DNA of 10,816 nt from Candidatus Avelusimicrobium stercoris (GTDB taxonomy: Bacteria > Elusimicrobiota > Elusimicrobia > Elusimicrobiales > Elusimicrobiaceae): assembly GCA_002432025.1 (NCBI GenBank), contig DJFE01000029.1:1-10816 (forward strand), given 5' to 3'. The position numbers and the translations under genes were made by a program. The notes under the pieces were generated by a model. The model searched no databases. It was not told the origin of the DNA and was given only the letters and a program-made list of their open reading frames with translations. Numbering within the stretch: the first letter of the stretch is position 1; each line of letters starts with the position of its first letter. This document shows, in pieces, positions 1-6,310 of the stretch.

Positions 1-19
1 TGAGCTCGGGGAGTTTCAT
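1..19 (-). repeat. 19-bp inverted copy of the transporter terminator region at the window edge
   Basis: Read on the minus strand, bases 19 to 1 are ATGAAACTCCCCGAGCTCA, identical to 10713-10731 on the plus strand. The match stops at the twentieth base inside the window and runs off the edge on the other side, so its full length is unknown. It may be one half of a second terminator hairpin, cut by the window, downstream of the nfn operon. Confidence 0.6.
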
Positions 20-28
20 ATGCTTTGC

Positions 29-67
29 AAAAACGCCCCGGGCTTTTGTATTACCCGGGGCGTTTTT
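29..67. terminator. Strong hairpin terminator after nfnA, probably bidirectional
   Basis: The arms at 29-42 and 54-67 pair perfectly over 14 bp, with a GC-rich core (CGCCCCGGG / CCCGGGGCG) and an 11-nt loop. A run of five T follows the GC core on both strands, so it could stop transcription from either side. It starts 15 bases past the stop codon of nfnA on the minus strand, the natural place for the terminator of that operon. Confidence 0.9.
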
Positions 68-81
68 AAATCAACTTGCTA

Positions 82-936
82 TTAGTGCAGGCCGCACTTG
101 CAAACGTGGTCCTTTTTGTAAAGTTCCAAACTTTGCGCTTCCTGCGGGCGGTACTCGGCGGTGCGGCGGATGAGTTCGTCAAAATCAATGGTTTTAGACG
201 GGAACATCGGCCCTTCCACACAAGCAAAGCGCACCTTGCCCTCTACGGTTACGCGGCAGCAACCACACATCCCCGTGCCGTCCAGCATAATCGGGTTCAG
301 GCTGGCGTGCGGGTTCATATCCAGTTTATCCATTAAGCGCGAGGTAAACTTCATCATCGGAATCGGCCCGATAATAAAGCCTGCATTAATTTTTTCGCCC
401 TCGTCGTGCAACTTTTGGATAGCATCGGTAACCATACCCTTCATACCAAAGGAGCCGTCGTCCGTGGTGCTGACGGTTTTATCGCACAAGGCGCTCATTT
501 CTTTTTCCAAGATAAGCAAATCTTTGGTACGCGCACCCAACACGGCAATTACGCGGTTGCCCGCTTCCTTAAACGCGCGCGCAATCGGGTACACTTCGGC
601 AATGCCGACACCGCCGCCTACAACAGCTACGGTGCCGTAATTTTTAATTTCCACAGGCGTACCGAGCGGCCCGGCCACATTCAAAAATTTATCGCCTTGG
701 TTTAAGGAGTTAAATAAACTCGTCGTTTTGCCAATGGCTTGGATAATAACGGTAATGGTACCCTTTTCTTTATCCCAATCCACAAGCGTAACCGGCACGC
801 GTTCGCCGCCCTCGCGTCCGCGCAAAATGACGAACTGCCCCGCCTTGGCGGCCTTGGCAATCAGCGGTTTATAGATGACGAATTTTGCCACCACATCGCT
901 TAAATTTTCTTTAATTAAAATGGTATTTTCTTCCAT
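82..936 (-). CDS. nfnA: NfnA-like small subunit of NADH-dependent ferredoxin:NADP+ oxidoreductase (FAD/NAD-binding, [2Fe-2S])
   Basis: This 284-residue protein resembles the small subunit of NfnAB / sulfide dehydrogenase and the electron-transfer subunit PyrK of dihydroorotate dehydrogenase. In NfnAB it binds FAD, takes electrons from NADH and passes them to the large subunit in an electron-bifurcating reaction with ferredoxin. Residues 1-95 form the flavin-binding barrel, with RVPVTL at 46-51. Residues 101-117 carry the nucleotide-binding loop VGGGVG. The cluster-binding region contains Asp219, Cys224, Cys226, Cys227 and Cys239; an Asp(Cys)3 [2Fe-2S] site is known in the Pyrococcus homologue. 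Two more cysteines (279, 281) lie in the last six residues. I chose the ATG at 936 because GGAGGGG lies just upstream (950-944); an in-frame start further up at 981 lies inside nfnB and is not needed. One base separates it from the nfnB stop, so the two are co-translated. The exact substrate is inferred; SudA-type activity is the alternative. Confidence 0.88.
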   Translation of the reverse strand: MEENTILIKENLSDVVAKFVIYKPLIAKAAKAGQFVILRGREGGERVPVTLVDWDKEKGTITVIIQAIGKTTSLFNSLNQGDKFLNVAGPLGTPVEIKNYGTVAVVGGGVGIAEVYPIARAFKEAGNRVIAVLGARTKDLLILEKEMSALCDKTVSTTDDGSFGMKGMVTDAIQKLHDEGEKINAGFIIGPIPMMKFTSRLMDKLDMNPHASLNPIMLDGTGMCGCCRVTVEGKVRFACVEGPMFPSKTIDFDELIRRTAEYRPQEAQSLELYKKDHVCKCGLH

Positions 937-937
937 A

Positions 938-2326
938 CTATTTCCCCTCCAAGTAGGCGTTAATGCGTTTGGCGGCCTCAATGCCGTCCTTCATCGCTAG
1001 GAGCACCGTGGCGCCGCCGCGGATGATATCGCCCCCGGCATACACGCCCGGCATAGTGGTTTTGCCCTCTTCGTCCAATACCAAAACGCCGCGCTCCGTG
1101 GTTTTCAGTTCCGGCGTAGTTTTGGCAATAATCGGGTTCGGCTTTTGGCCGATAGCCACAATAATCGTATCCACAGGCATTACAAACTCCGAGCCCGGGA
1201 TTTCCACCGGCCGGCGGCGGCCTCTGGCATCGGGTTCGCCCAACTGGTTGCGGGTGCATTTAAGCCCCGTTACGCGGCCCTTTTCGTCTGCCAACACCTC
1301 TTTGGGGGTTACCAAGTATTCAAATTGAACGCCCTCTTCCTTGGCGTGTTCCACCTCCGCGGCGCGCGCGGGCATTTCCGCCGCGCTTCTGCGGTAAGCA
1401 ATCGTAACCGTATCCGGGCCTAGGCGCATTGCACAGCGGGCCGCATCCATTGCGCTGTTCCCGCCGCCCAACACGACGACGTGTTTGCCTACTTGGATAG
1501 GCGTATCCGTTTCCGGGAATTTAAACGCCTGCATTAAGTTAATGCGGGTTAAAAATTCGTTTGCGCTATATACGCCCACGGCATTTTCGCCGGGGATACC
1601 CGTCAAGGTGGGCAGGCCGGCACCGCTGCCCACATACACGGCATCAAAATCTTTAAGCAAATCAGCGATTTTTTCCGTCGCGCCTACAAGCACGTCCGTT
1701 ACAAACTTAACACCCATAGATTTAACGGTTTCAATTTCGTGGTCAATCACTTCGCGCGGCAAGCGGAAGGACGGAATCCCGTAGCGCAGTACCCCGCCAA
1801 AGGCGTGCAACGCTTCAAACACGGTTACGTCGTGCCCGGCGCGAGCCAATTCCGCCGCGGCGGCAATAGAGGACGGGCCTGAGCCGATACAAGCCACCTT
1901 TTTGCCCGTCGGTTTAGCCGTTTGCGGGGCCTTTAATAAGCCCTCGTTGCGGGCGGTATCGGCGGTGTAGCGTTCCAACATCCCGATATTTACCGAGCCA
2001 AAGCGTTCCTTTAAAATGCAGTTGCCCTCGCAATGTTTTTCCTGCGGGCAGACACGACCGCAAATAGCGGGCAAGAGGCTCGTTTCCATAATTTTGCTGG
2101 CGGCTTCGCCTACTTTGCCGTCCTTTAACAGAGCGATAAAGTCCGGGATTTGCACCCCTACCGGGCAGTTGGCCTGACAGCGGGCATTTTTACAATGCAG
2201 GCAGCGGTTGGCCTCGGCCTGGGCTTCTTCTTTGGTAAAAATTTGGGCCACTTCTTCAAAGTTGCGTTTGCGCACTTCGGGGGCCAGTTGTTTCCCGTTT
2301 TGACGGGGAGCGGACGGATTTGGCAT
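938..2326 (-). CDS. nfnB: NfnB-like large subunit, GltD-family FAD/[4Fe-4S] oxidoreductase
   Basis: This 462-residue cytosolic flavoprotein belongs to the family of the glutamate synthase small subunit (GltD). The N-terminal domain carries two cysteine groups for [4Fe-4S] clusters: Cys42/45/50/54 and Cys89/93/99/103. A first dinucleotide fold begins at 144 with GSGPSS (148-153) and should bind FAD. A second begins near 283 with GGGNSAMD (287-294) and should bind NADPH. YAGGD at 429-433 is the usual C-terminal FAD contact. No glutamate synthase large subunit is nearby, and the partner gene immediately downstream is NfnA-like, so a transhydrogenase (NfnAB) is far likelier than glutamate synthase. 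The ATG at 2326 has GGAGG five bases upstream; a TTG four codons earlier overlaps that ribosome site and is rejected. Some databases label such genes gltA or sudB. Confidence 0.9.
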   Translation of the reverse strand: MPNPSAPRQNGKQLAPEVRKRNFEEVAQIFTKEEAQAEANRCLHCKNARCQANCPVGVQIPDFIALLKDGKVGEAASKIMETSLLPAICGRVCPQEKHCEGNCILKERFGSVNIGMLERYTADTARNEGLLKAPQTAKPTGKKVACIGSGPSSIAAAAELARAGHDVTVFEALHAFGGVLRYGIPSFRLPREVIDHEIETVKSMGVKFVTDVLVGATEKIADLLKDFDAVYVGSGAGLPTLTGIPGENAVGVYSANEFLTRINLMQAFKFPETDTPIQVGKHVVVLGGGNSAMDAARCAMRLGPDTVTIAYRRSAAEMPARAAEVEHAKEEGVQFEYLVTPKEVLADEKGRVTGLKCTRNQLGEPDARGRRRPVEIPGSEFVMPVDTIIVAIGQKPNPIIAKTTPELKTTERGVLVLDEEGKTTMPGVYAGGDIIRGGATVLLAMKDGIEAAKRINAYLEGK

Positions 2327-2388
2327 AGTTACCTCCAACTAATTAAAAATAGGTCTGACAAAAATTAAATTTACGGCTATACTATGTA

Positions 2389-2406
2389 TAGGAATTGCAG
2401 TTCCTA
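2389..2406. promoter_or_regulatory. 18-bp near-palindrome between divergent nfn and ytxH-like genes, candidate operator
   Basis: TAGGAATTGCAGTTCCTA is a near-perfect inverted repeat in which 8 of 9 base pairs match. It sits between the start codons at 2326 (minus) and 2462 (plus) and overlaps the candidate -35 element of the plus-strand promoter. Its place and symmetry fit a dimeric repressor or activator site. I do not recognise it as the site of a known regulator. Confidence 0.4.
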
Positions 2407-2422
2407 CTAATTGTTGTACAAT
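2395..2422 (+). promoter_or_regulatory. Candidate promoter for the YtxH-like gene
   Basis: TACAAT at 2417-2422 is a good -10 hexamer. TTGCAG at 2395-2400, 16 bases upstream, is a weak -35. The -10 is part of the string TTGTACAATATA (2414-2425), which recurs at a similar distance from the peptide transporter start. A second reading, TTGTTG (2411-2416) with TATAGC (2434-2439) at 17-base spacing, is also possible. No equally convincing promoter was found for the divergent nfn operon. Confidence 0.4.
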
Positions 2423-2461
2423 ATATATAACATTATAGCAAAGCAAAAGGAGGGGGAAGTT

Positions 2462-2812
2462 ATGTGTCATAAATGTGAATGTGCCGGAGCGGGAATTGCC
2501 GCTTTCTTGCTGGGTGCGCTGGTAGGCGCCGCCGCCGGAGTGCTGTTAGCCCCGGCCAAGGGCGAAGTTACCCGCCGCAAACTCAAACGCTGGGCGGATG
2601 ATACCTACGAAGAACAAAAGGAATATGTATTGGAACACGCGGGCGAACTGAAAGAAAAAATTAAAGACCGCGCGGAAGATTTCCGCCACAAACTGTCCGA
2701 CCGTGCCGAAGAAGCGCGCGAAAAACTGGAAGACGGCAAAAACAAAGTGGTAAAAGAATTTAACCGCCGCAAAGACGAATTTGCCGCCAAGTTCAAAAAA
2801 GACGAAGAGTAA
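2462..2812 (+). CDS. YtxH-domain small membrane protein with coiled-coil tail
   Basis: This 116-residue protein has a short cysteine-rich N-terminus (Cys2, Cys5, Cys7), one glycine/alanine-rich membrane segment at about 9-29, and the motif LLAPAKGEVTRRKLK at 28-42. That motif is typical of the YtxH family, whose members are often linked to stress or envelope functions but whose biochemistry is unknown. From about 43 to the end it is highly charged (Lys, Glu, Arg, Asp) and should be a long cytoplasmic helix or coiled coil. The ATG at 2462 follows a strong AGGAGGGGG ribosome site; an upstream in-frame start at 2411 falls in the promoter region and is rejected. The gene stands alone, divergent from nfnB and convergent with the GH3-like gene, with a hairpin terminator 12 bases after its stop. 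Confidence 0.75.
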   Translation: MCHKCECAGAGIAAFLLGALVGAAAGVLLAPAKGEVTRRKLKRWADDTYEEQKEYVLEHAGELKEKIKDRAEDFRHKLSDRAEEAREKLEDGKNKVVKEFNRRKDEFAAKFKKDEE

Positions 2813-2824
2813 TTTTGAACCGAT

Positions 2825-2857
2825 AAAGCAGCCCCGGAGCAAACTCCGGGGCTGTTT
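2825..2857. terminator. Hairpin terminator between convergent genes
   Basis: The core arms CAGCCCCGGAG (2829-2839) and CTCCGGGGCTG (2844-2854) pair over 11 bp around the loop CAAA. A G-T pair and two A-T pairs extend the stem. A T-rich tract (TTTGATTTCTATTTT) follows on the plus strand. It lies between the YtxH-like stop at 2812 and the GH3-like stop at 2863, so it probably ends transcripts from both sides, better on the plus strand. Confidence 0.88.
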
Positions 2858-2862
2858 GATTT

Positions 2863-3810
2863 CTATTTTCCAAAGGTACTGCGGGCCATATCAAAGGCTT
2901 CCTTGTAGTCCATTGGTTCCGGGCCCATAAAAACTTTACTGATAAACATTTCGTGGTTGGAAACAGCGTGAATAATCTCGTCCACTAAAAAACCTTTATC
3001 CACCTCACGCTCAATCGCGTCAATTACAGACGAGGCATCCTTGGGCGCTAAAATATCCTCAATGCCGCAATGCAGCATTTTGATTACGCTCGCATCCTCG
3101 TAGCGCAACCGCCCCTTAAACAGCGGGAAACTCACCACGCACCCTTTGTAATTAAGCCGCTTTTTAAGAAGGCCCTTAATCATTTTATCCGACAGCATTG
3201 CCTGGTTGTCATTATCAATATTGGGAAACGTCATATCTGAGGGCATAATGGCATCGGCGCGGCGAAAGATATGTTTATAAGGCACAAATTCGGCATCCTC
3301 CATTTGCGCCAAGGTCTTTAAAACGCCGGAAACCCCGGGAAAATATTTTACGCAGTTTAAGGCTCCGCCATTGGAAAGCCCCGCGATAAAATCGCCCGCC
3401 AAATGGGTAACCGTCAGCGGCACATCGGCAAACGCAGGGGAAGCATACCCCAAATCCACCACCGGGGCCAGTACCCAGTCAATCCCCAAACTGCGCGCCA
3501 TACGCGCCAAGAGATTGCCCTTGCGGTACGCGCCGTCCTGCGGCGAGGGAAAACGGTTCAAAGAACCGTTGGGTGGCAGGGCGGGGGCATCGGTAATAAT
3601 TTCGTTTAATTTCTCGTCAATGTCCGCGCAAAAGAGCAAGTGGTCGTAGGGTGAAACGTCGCGCATACGCCGCGTAAAGTCGTAGGCTTCCCGCGCGGTC
3701 GCCCCGTAGAGGCAAAAGCCCCCCACGCCGCGGCGCGCTAATTCTTCGGCTTGTTTTAAGTCGCTTTTTCCAAACCAAAAACCGGGAAAAACAATACGGG
3801 CGGGTTTCAC
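2863..3810 (-). CDS. Glycoside hydrolase family 3-like protein, predicted catalytically inactive
   Basis: This 315-residue protein without a signal peptide follows the family 3 N-terminal barrel (NagZ, beta-N-acetylhexosaminidase) through most of its length. LAPVVDLG (114-121) matches the usual faPVxD strand, KYFPG (155-159) matches KHFPGHG, and IMPSDMTFPNID with AMLS (188-207) matches the MxxHxxxPxxD...xxLS region. The key catalytic positions are altered. The nucleophile Asp of the SDDL motif is Phe228 (SFPL, 227-230), the His of KHF is Tyr156, and the Asp-Ser-His acid/base loop after the KHFPG motif is not recognisable. NagZ normally removes N-acetylglucosamine from peptidoglycan fragments; this protein probably binds a sugar or has a scaffold role instead. 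It starts with GTG, with GGAG six bases upstream, 13 bases after the upstream stop. It is the last gene of the ndk operon. The fold is fairly sure; the function is not known. Confidence 0.72.
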   Translation of the reverse strand: MKPARIVFPGFWFGKSDLKQAEELARRGVGGFCLYGATAREAYDFTRRMRDVSPYDHLLFCADIDEKLNEIITDAPALPPNGSLNRFPSPQDGAYRKGNLLARMARSLGIDWVLAPVVDLGYASPAFADVPLTVTHLAGDFIAGLSNGGALNCVKYFPGVSGVLKTLAQMEDAEFVPYKHIFRRADAIMPSDMTFPNIDNDNQAMLSDKMIKGLLKKRLNYKGCVVSFPLFKGRLRYEDASVIKMLHCGIEDILAPKDASSVIDAIEREVDKGFLVDEIIHAVSNHEMFISKVFMGPEPMDYKEAFDMARSTFGK

Positions 3811-3823
3811 AAAAGACTCCTAA

Positions 3824-4675
3824 TCAAAGTACGGACGGAACCAAGGCCTCTTCGGTCTGGGAAGGGGCCACCAACGCGCCGTCCGACGGAATCGGGTCCG
3901 GCGTTAGTTTGGGGTCCGGCAGCACCTCGGGCTTATGCGGCGTTTTGAGCCATTGGATAAGCGCCGGGCGCAAATATTTGTCCAACATTTCGTGCGACGT
4001 TAAATCATACGCGGTTAAAAAGGTTACTTTCCCCTCCCCCGCACTTAAAAACGATACATTGCGGATCACACTGGCTTCCAAAAACATCTTTTTGTCCGCC
4101 GCGCCCGCGGCAATCAGTACATCCCCCTTATATAACCGCATTGCAGGTATGGAAAGAACATCGCGGTTGTTCGTCGTGGGGCTGATGAGGGCCAGGGCGG
4201 ACACGTCCGGCCAGAAACTTACGCTCTTGGCCGCCACATTGGCGCCAAGACCGGCGCCCAACAGCACCGTTTCCGTGGGGGTAACACCTTTCTTCTGCAA
4301 AAATTTCATCGCTGCGTCCACATCGCGGGTCATTTTATTAAATTGGTTATCCACCCCTTCCTTGGCAAAGGTTTTGGCTTCGCCACCGCCCGTACTTTGG
4401 CCGTAGCCGCGCAAATCCAATGCCAAATAGCCGAACCCCGCGCGGGCAAGGTCGGCCTTAAAAGAGGAGAAATCTTCTTTCTTTTTATTTAAATCGTGCA
4501 GTAAGACAACGGTTTTATCCTGCGAAGAAGCAGGACGGTACACGGCGGAAAGCGCCCAACCGTCCTGCGTGGACAAGGAAACCGTCTTTTCTTCCGTTTC
4601 CGCTCCGAAAAGCGGCGTTAAAGAACACGCCAGCACCAAGGCCGGCGCGGCAATTTTAAGTAAACGGACAAACAT
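3824..4675 (-). CDS. Exported alpha/beta-hydrolase-fold protein lacking the nucleophile serine
   Basis: This 283-residue protein begins with a basic stretch and hydrophobic core (residues 1-25) that reads as an export signal. Cleavage could follow FGA (25), or Cys17 after VLA could serve as a weak lipobox. The body has the alpha/beta-hydrolase order: VVLLHD (56-61, oxyanion region), LALDLRGYGQS (84-94), a nucleophile elbow at 140-144, Asp194 in GAAD, and His228. The elbow reads GAGLG where the family has GxSxG, so the nucleophile Ser is Gly142 (codon GGT at 4252-4250, one base from AGT Ser). Residues 246-270 form a proline-rich tail. It resembles dienelactone-hydrolase and acyl-esterase relatives, but hydrolysis by the usual mechanism looks impossible. 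Its ATG directly abuts the ndk stop codon with only a distant GAGG upstream, so translation is probably coupled to ndk. Confidence 0.72.
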   Translation of the reverse strand: MFVRLLKIAAPALVLACSLTPLFGAETEEKTVSLSTQDGWALSAVYRPASSQDKTVVLLHDLNKKKEDFSSFKADLARAGFGYLALDLRGYGQSTGGGEAKTFAKEGVDNQFNKMTRDVDAAMKFLQKKGVTPTETVLLGAGLGANVAAKSVSFWPDVSALALISPTTNNRDVLSIPAMRLYKGDVLIAAGAADKKMFLEASVIRNVSFLSAGEGKVTFLTAYDLTSHEMLDKYLRPALIQWLKTPHKPEVLPDPKLTPDPIPSDGALVAPSQTEEALVPSVL

Positions 4676-5125
4676 TTAGCGGTCCAGCACCTCTTCGGGT
4701 TTAAACCAAAGCGCAATTTCCTTTTCCGCATCTTCCGGCGAGCCGGAGGCGTGTACGCAGTTTTGCATTACATCGCCGATAAAGCGGCCGAAACTGCCGC
4801 GGATCGTCCACGGGGCGGCCTTTTCGGGGTTCGTGCTGCCGATTTCCTGGCGGACTTTGGCGATAGCGTTTTCGCCCTGGAAAACGAAGGCGTAAATTTT
4901 ATGGTTCGGCACATTGTTAAATTCACCCATCATATATTGGATAACTTCTTCCAAGAAGGGTTTGCCTTCCAAATTTTTGTAGTGCGCGCGGGCCAATTCT
5001 TCCGTAAGCGAAACTACTTTGGCCCCGGTCATTTGCAGGCCGAGGTGATCAAGGCGGTCCAAGATAAGACCGCTAATGCGTTTTTCAATAGCATCAGGTT
5101 TAATTAGAACAAGCGTTCTTTCCAT
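4676..5125 (-). CDS. ndk: Nucleoside diphosphate kinase
   Basis: Ndk moves the terminal phosphate of ATP to other nucleoside diphosphates through a phosphohistidine. From the start MERTLVLIKPDA, the 149-residue protein has the usual N-terminal strand with KPDA at 9-12, TNP at 98-100, TIRGSFG at 107-113, and the active-site His125 in NCVHASGSPEDA. Between about 64 and 80 (MMGEFNNVPNHKIYAF) it appears roughly ten residues longer than short bacterial Ndk, as in a subgroup of longer versions. I chose the ATG at 5125 because it matches the family. In-frame ATG at 5134 (adding MRY) and GTG at 5140 also exist. The predicted transcription start falls at 5134, so a leaderless product from that ATG is a real alternative. 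It is first in an operon with the two degenerate-enzyme genes. Confidence 0.93.
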   Translation of the reverse strand: MERTLVLIKPDAIEKRISGLILDRLDHLGLQMTGAKVVSLTEELARAHYKNLEGKPFLEEVIQYMMGEFNNVPNHKIYAFVFQGENAIAKVRQEIGSTNPEKAAPWTIRGSFGRFIGDVMQNCVHASGSPEDAEKEIALWFKPEEVLDR

Positions 5126-5140
5126 ATATCTCATATTCAC

Positions 5141-5168
5141 ATTATACCAAGATTAAAACGCCTGTCAA
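5141..5168 (-). promoter_or_regulatory. Consensus sigma-70 type promoter for the ndk operon
   Basis: On the minus strand, TTGACA (5168-5163) is followed after 16 bases by TATAAT (5146-5141). The -10 is preceded by TGG, giving an extended -10 (TGnTATAAT). Both hexamers match consensus exactly. The expected +1 is near 5134, the A of an in-frame ATG, leaving little or no untranslated leader. Confidence 0.85.
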
Positions 5169-5216
5169 CTTTTTTGCGCGCGCAAAGGATTTTGCCCAAT
5201 ACAAGGGCACATTAGG

Positions 5217-5222
5217 TATAAT
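5217..5222 (+). promoter_or_regulatory. -10 element for the Gfo/lpxB/rel operon
   Basis: A perfect TATAAT lies 24 bases before the ATG at 5246. The best -35 candidate is TTGCCC at 5192-5197 with a long 19-base spacer, so this promoter looks weaker than the divergent ndk one, whose -35 lies about 25 bases away. Transcription would begin near 5229. Confidence 0.6.
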
Positions 5223-5245
5223 AGATAATAACGGAGAAAACATCT

Positions 5246-6310
5246 ATGGTCCAAGACAAACCTATTAAATTCGGCGTTATCGGCGCCGGCAAAATCGGAA
5301 CTTTCCACACCCGCACCCTTGCTAAAATGAAAGGGGTTACGCTGGTGGGCGTGTGCGACCCGGACGTAATGCGCGCGCAAAAACTCGCGTGGGCGCACAA
5401 CTGCACCCCCTATACCAAGCCCGAGGAACTCGTCGGGCAAGTGGACGCCGTAATTGTAGCGGCTCCTACGCAGTTGCACCACCAAATAGGTATGTACTTT
5501 TTGGAACACGGCGTGCATACGCTCGTAGAAAAACCGATTGCGGTAACAATGGAGGAAGCGCGCGACTTAATCCAAGCCGCCAAACGCCACCACCTGGTTT
5601 TACAGGTTGGGCACGTGGAACGCTTTAATCCCGCCGTAGTGGAAGCCGTAAAATACATCAAAGACCCGCGCTTTATCACCATTACCCGCCAAGGACCGTA
5701 CGACGGGCGTATGGCCAATATCAGCGTGGTGCTGGACCTGATGATTCACGATATTGATTTACTCTACACCATTGTCCCCAGCGAAGTGGTCCACGTGGAT
5801 GCCGTGGGGCTTAGCGTATTTTCTCCGCACGAGGACATAGCCAACGTCCGCCTGCACTTTGCCAACGGCGCCGTGGCCGACGTAACCGCCAGCCGTGCCA
5901 GTTTTGAACGCGCCCGCTTTATGCACCTCTTCCAGCCAAGCGGATATGTGTCCGTGGACTTTATGAACGCCCGCGTGAAAACATACAGCAAGGACAAACC
6001 CGTCATTAATAATATGAACGATTTGACGGTTAATTACCCCAAGGTGGAAAAGCAGTTGCCCATTACCGCCGAAATTTTACACTTTATTGACTGCATCAAA
6101 ACGGCCAGAACGCCTGCCCCCAGCGGCGAAAAGGGCACCAAAGCCTTGGAACTTGCGTTGCAAATTTGCGAAAAAATGAACCGCTTTGATATTCCGAAAA
6201 CGGGGCACCTGCACACGCCCAAACCGTTGCAGGCCATCAGCACCGTTGCCCGCGCCGCCCAAGCCGTATTGGACGAAACCTTGGGCCAATTTAAAGGAGA
6301 CGAAAAATAA
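5246..6310 (+). CDS. Gfo/Idh/MocA-family NAD(P)-dependent oxidoreductase, possibly a UDP-sugar dehydrogenase
   Basis: The 354-residue protein starts with a Rossmann fold (VIGAGKIG, 11-18) that binds NAD(P). It carries the family EKP motif at 95-97 and the catalytic helix DLMIHDIDL at 164-172, with His168 and Asp164 in the usual places. GHVERFNPA at 122-130 resembles sugar-nucleotide dehydrogenases of the GnnA type, which oxidise the 3-OH of UDP-GlcNAc before amination for lipid A. Direct linkage to lpxB supports such a role, but the GnnB aminotransferase is not in this window, so the substrate is inference. The ATG at 5246 has CGGAG 11 bases upstream. Its stop TAA shares one base with the lpxB ATG (TAATG), so the two are translationally coupled. 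Confidence 0.85.
   Translation: MVQDKPIKFGVIGAGKIGTFHTRTLAKMKGVTLVGVCDPDVMRAQKLAWAHNCTPYTKPEELVGQVDAVIVAAPTQLHHQIGMYFLEHGVHTLVEKPIAVTMEEARDLIQAAKRHHLVLQVGHVERFNPAVVEAVKYIKDPRFITITRQGPYDGRMANISVVLDLMIHDIDLLYTIVPSEVVHVDAVGLSVFSPHEDIANVRLHFANGAVADVTASRASFERARFMHLFQPSGYVSVDFMNARVKTYSKDKPVINNMNDLTVNYPKVEKQLPITAEILHFIDCIKTARTPAPSGEKGTKALELALQICEKMNRFDIPKTGHLHTPKPLQAISTVARAAQAVLDETLGQFKGDEK

Noticed and set aside
161..640. Plus-strand open frame of 159 codons opposite nfnA
   Set aside because: It lies wholly antisense to a well-supported gene, has no ribosome site and no recognisable protein features.
937..981. Longer start for nfnA at 981
   Set aside because: The added 15 residues lie inside nfnB and are unlike the family, while the ATG at 936 has a good ribosome site.
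938..2326. Reading the GltD-like gene as glutamate synthase
   Set aside because: There is no large glutamate synthase subunit nearby, and the neighbour is an NfnA/PyrK-like subunit.
3909..4406. Plus-strand open frame of 165 codons opposite the alpha/beta-hydrolase-like gene
   Set aside because: It is antisense to a better gene that is part of a tight operon, with no ribosome site.
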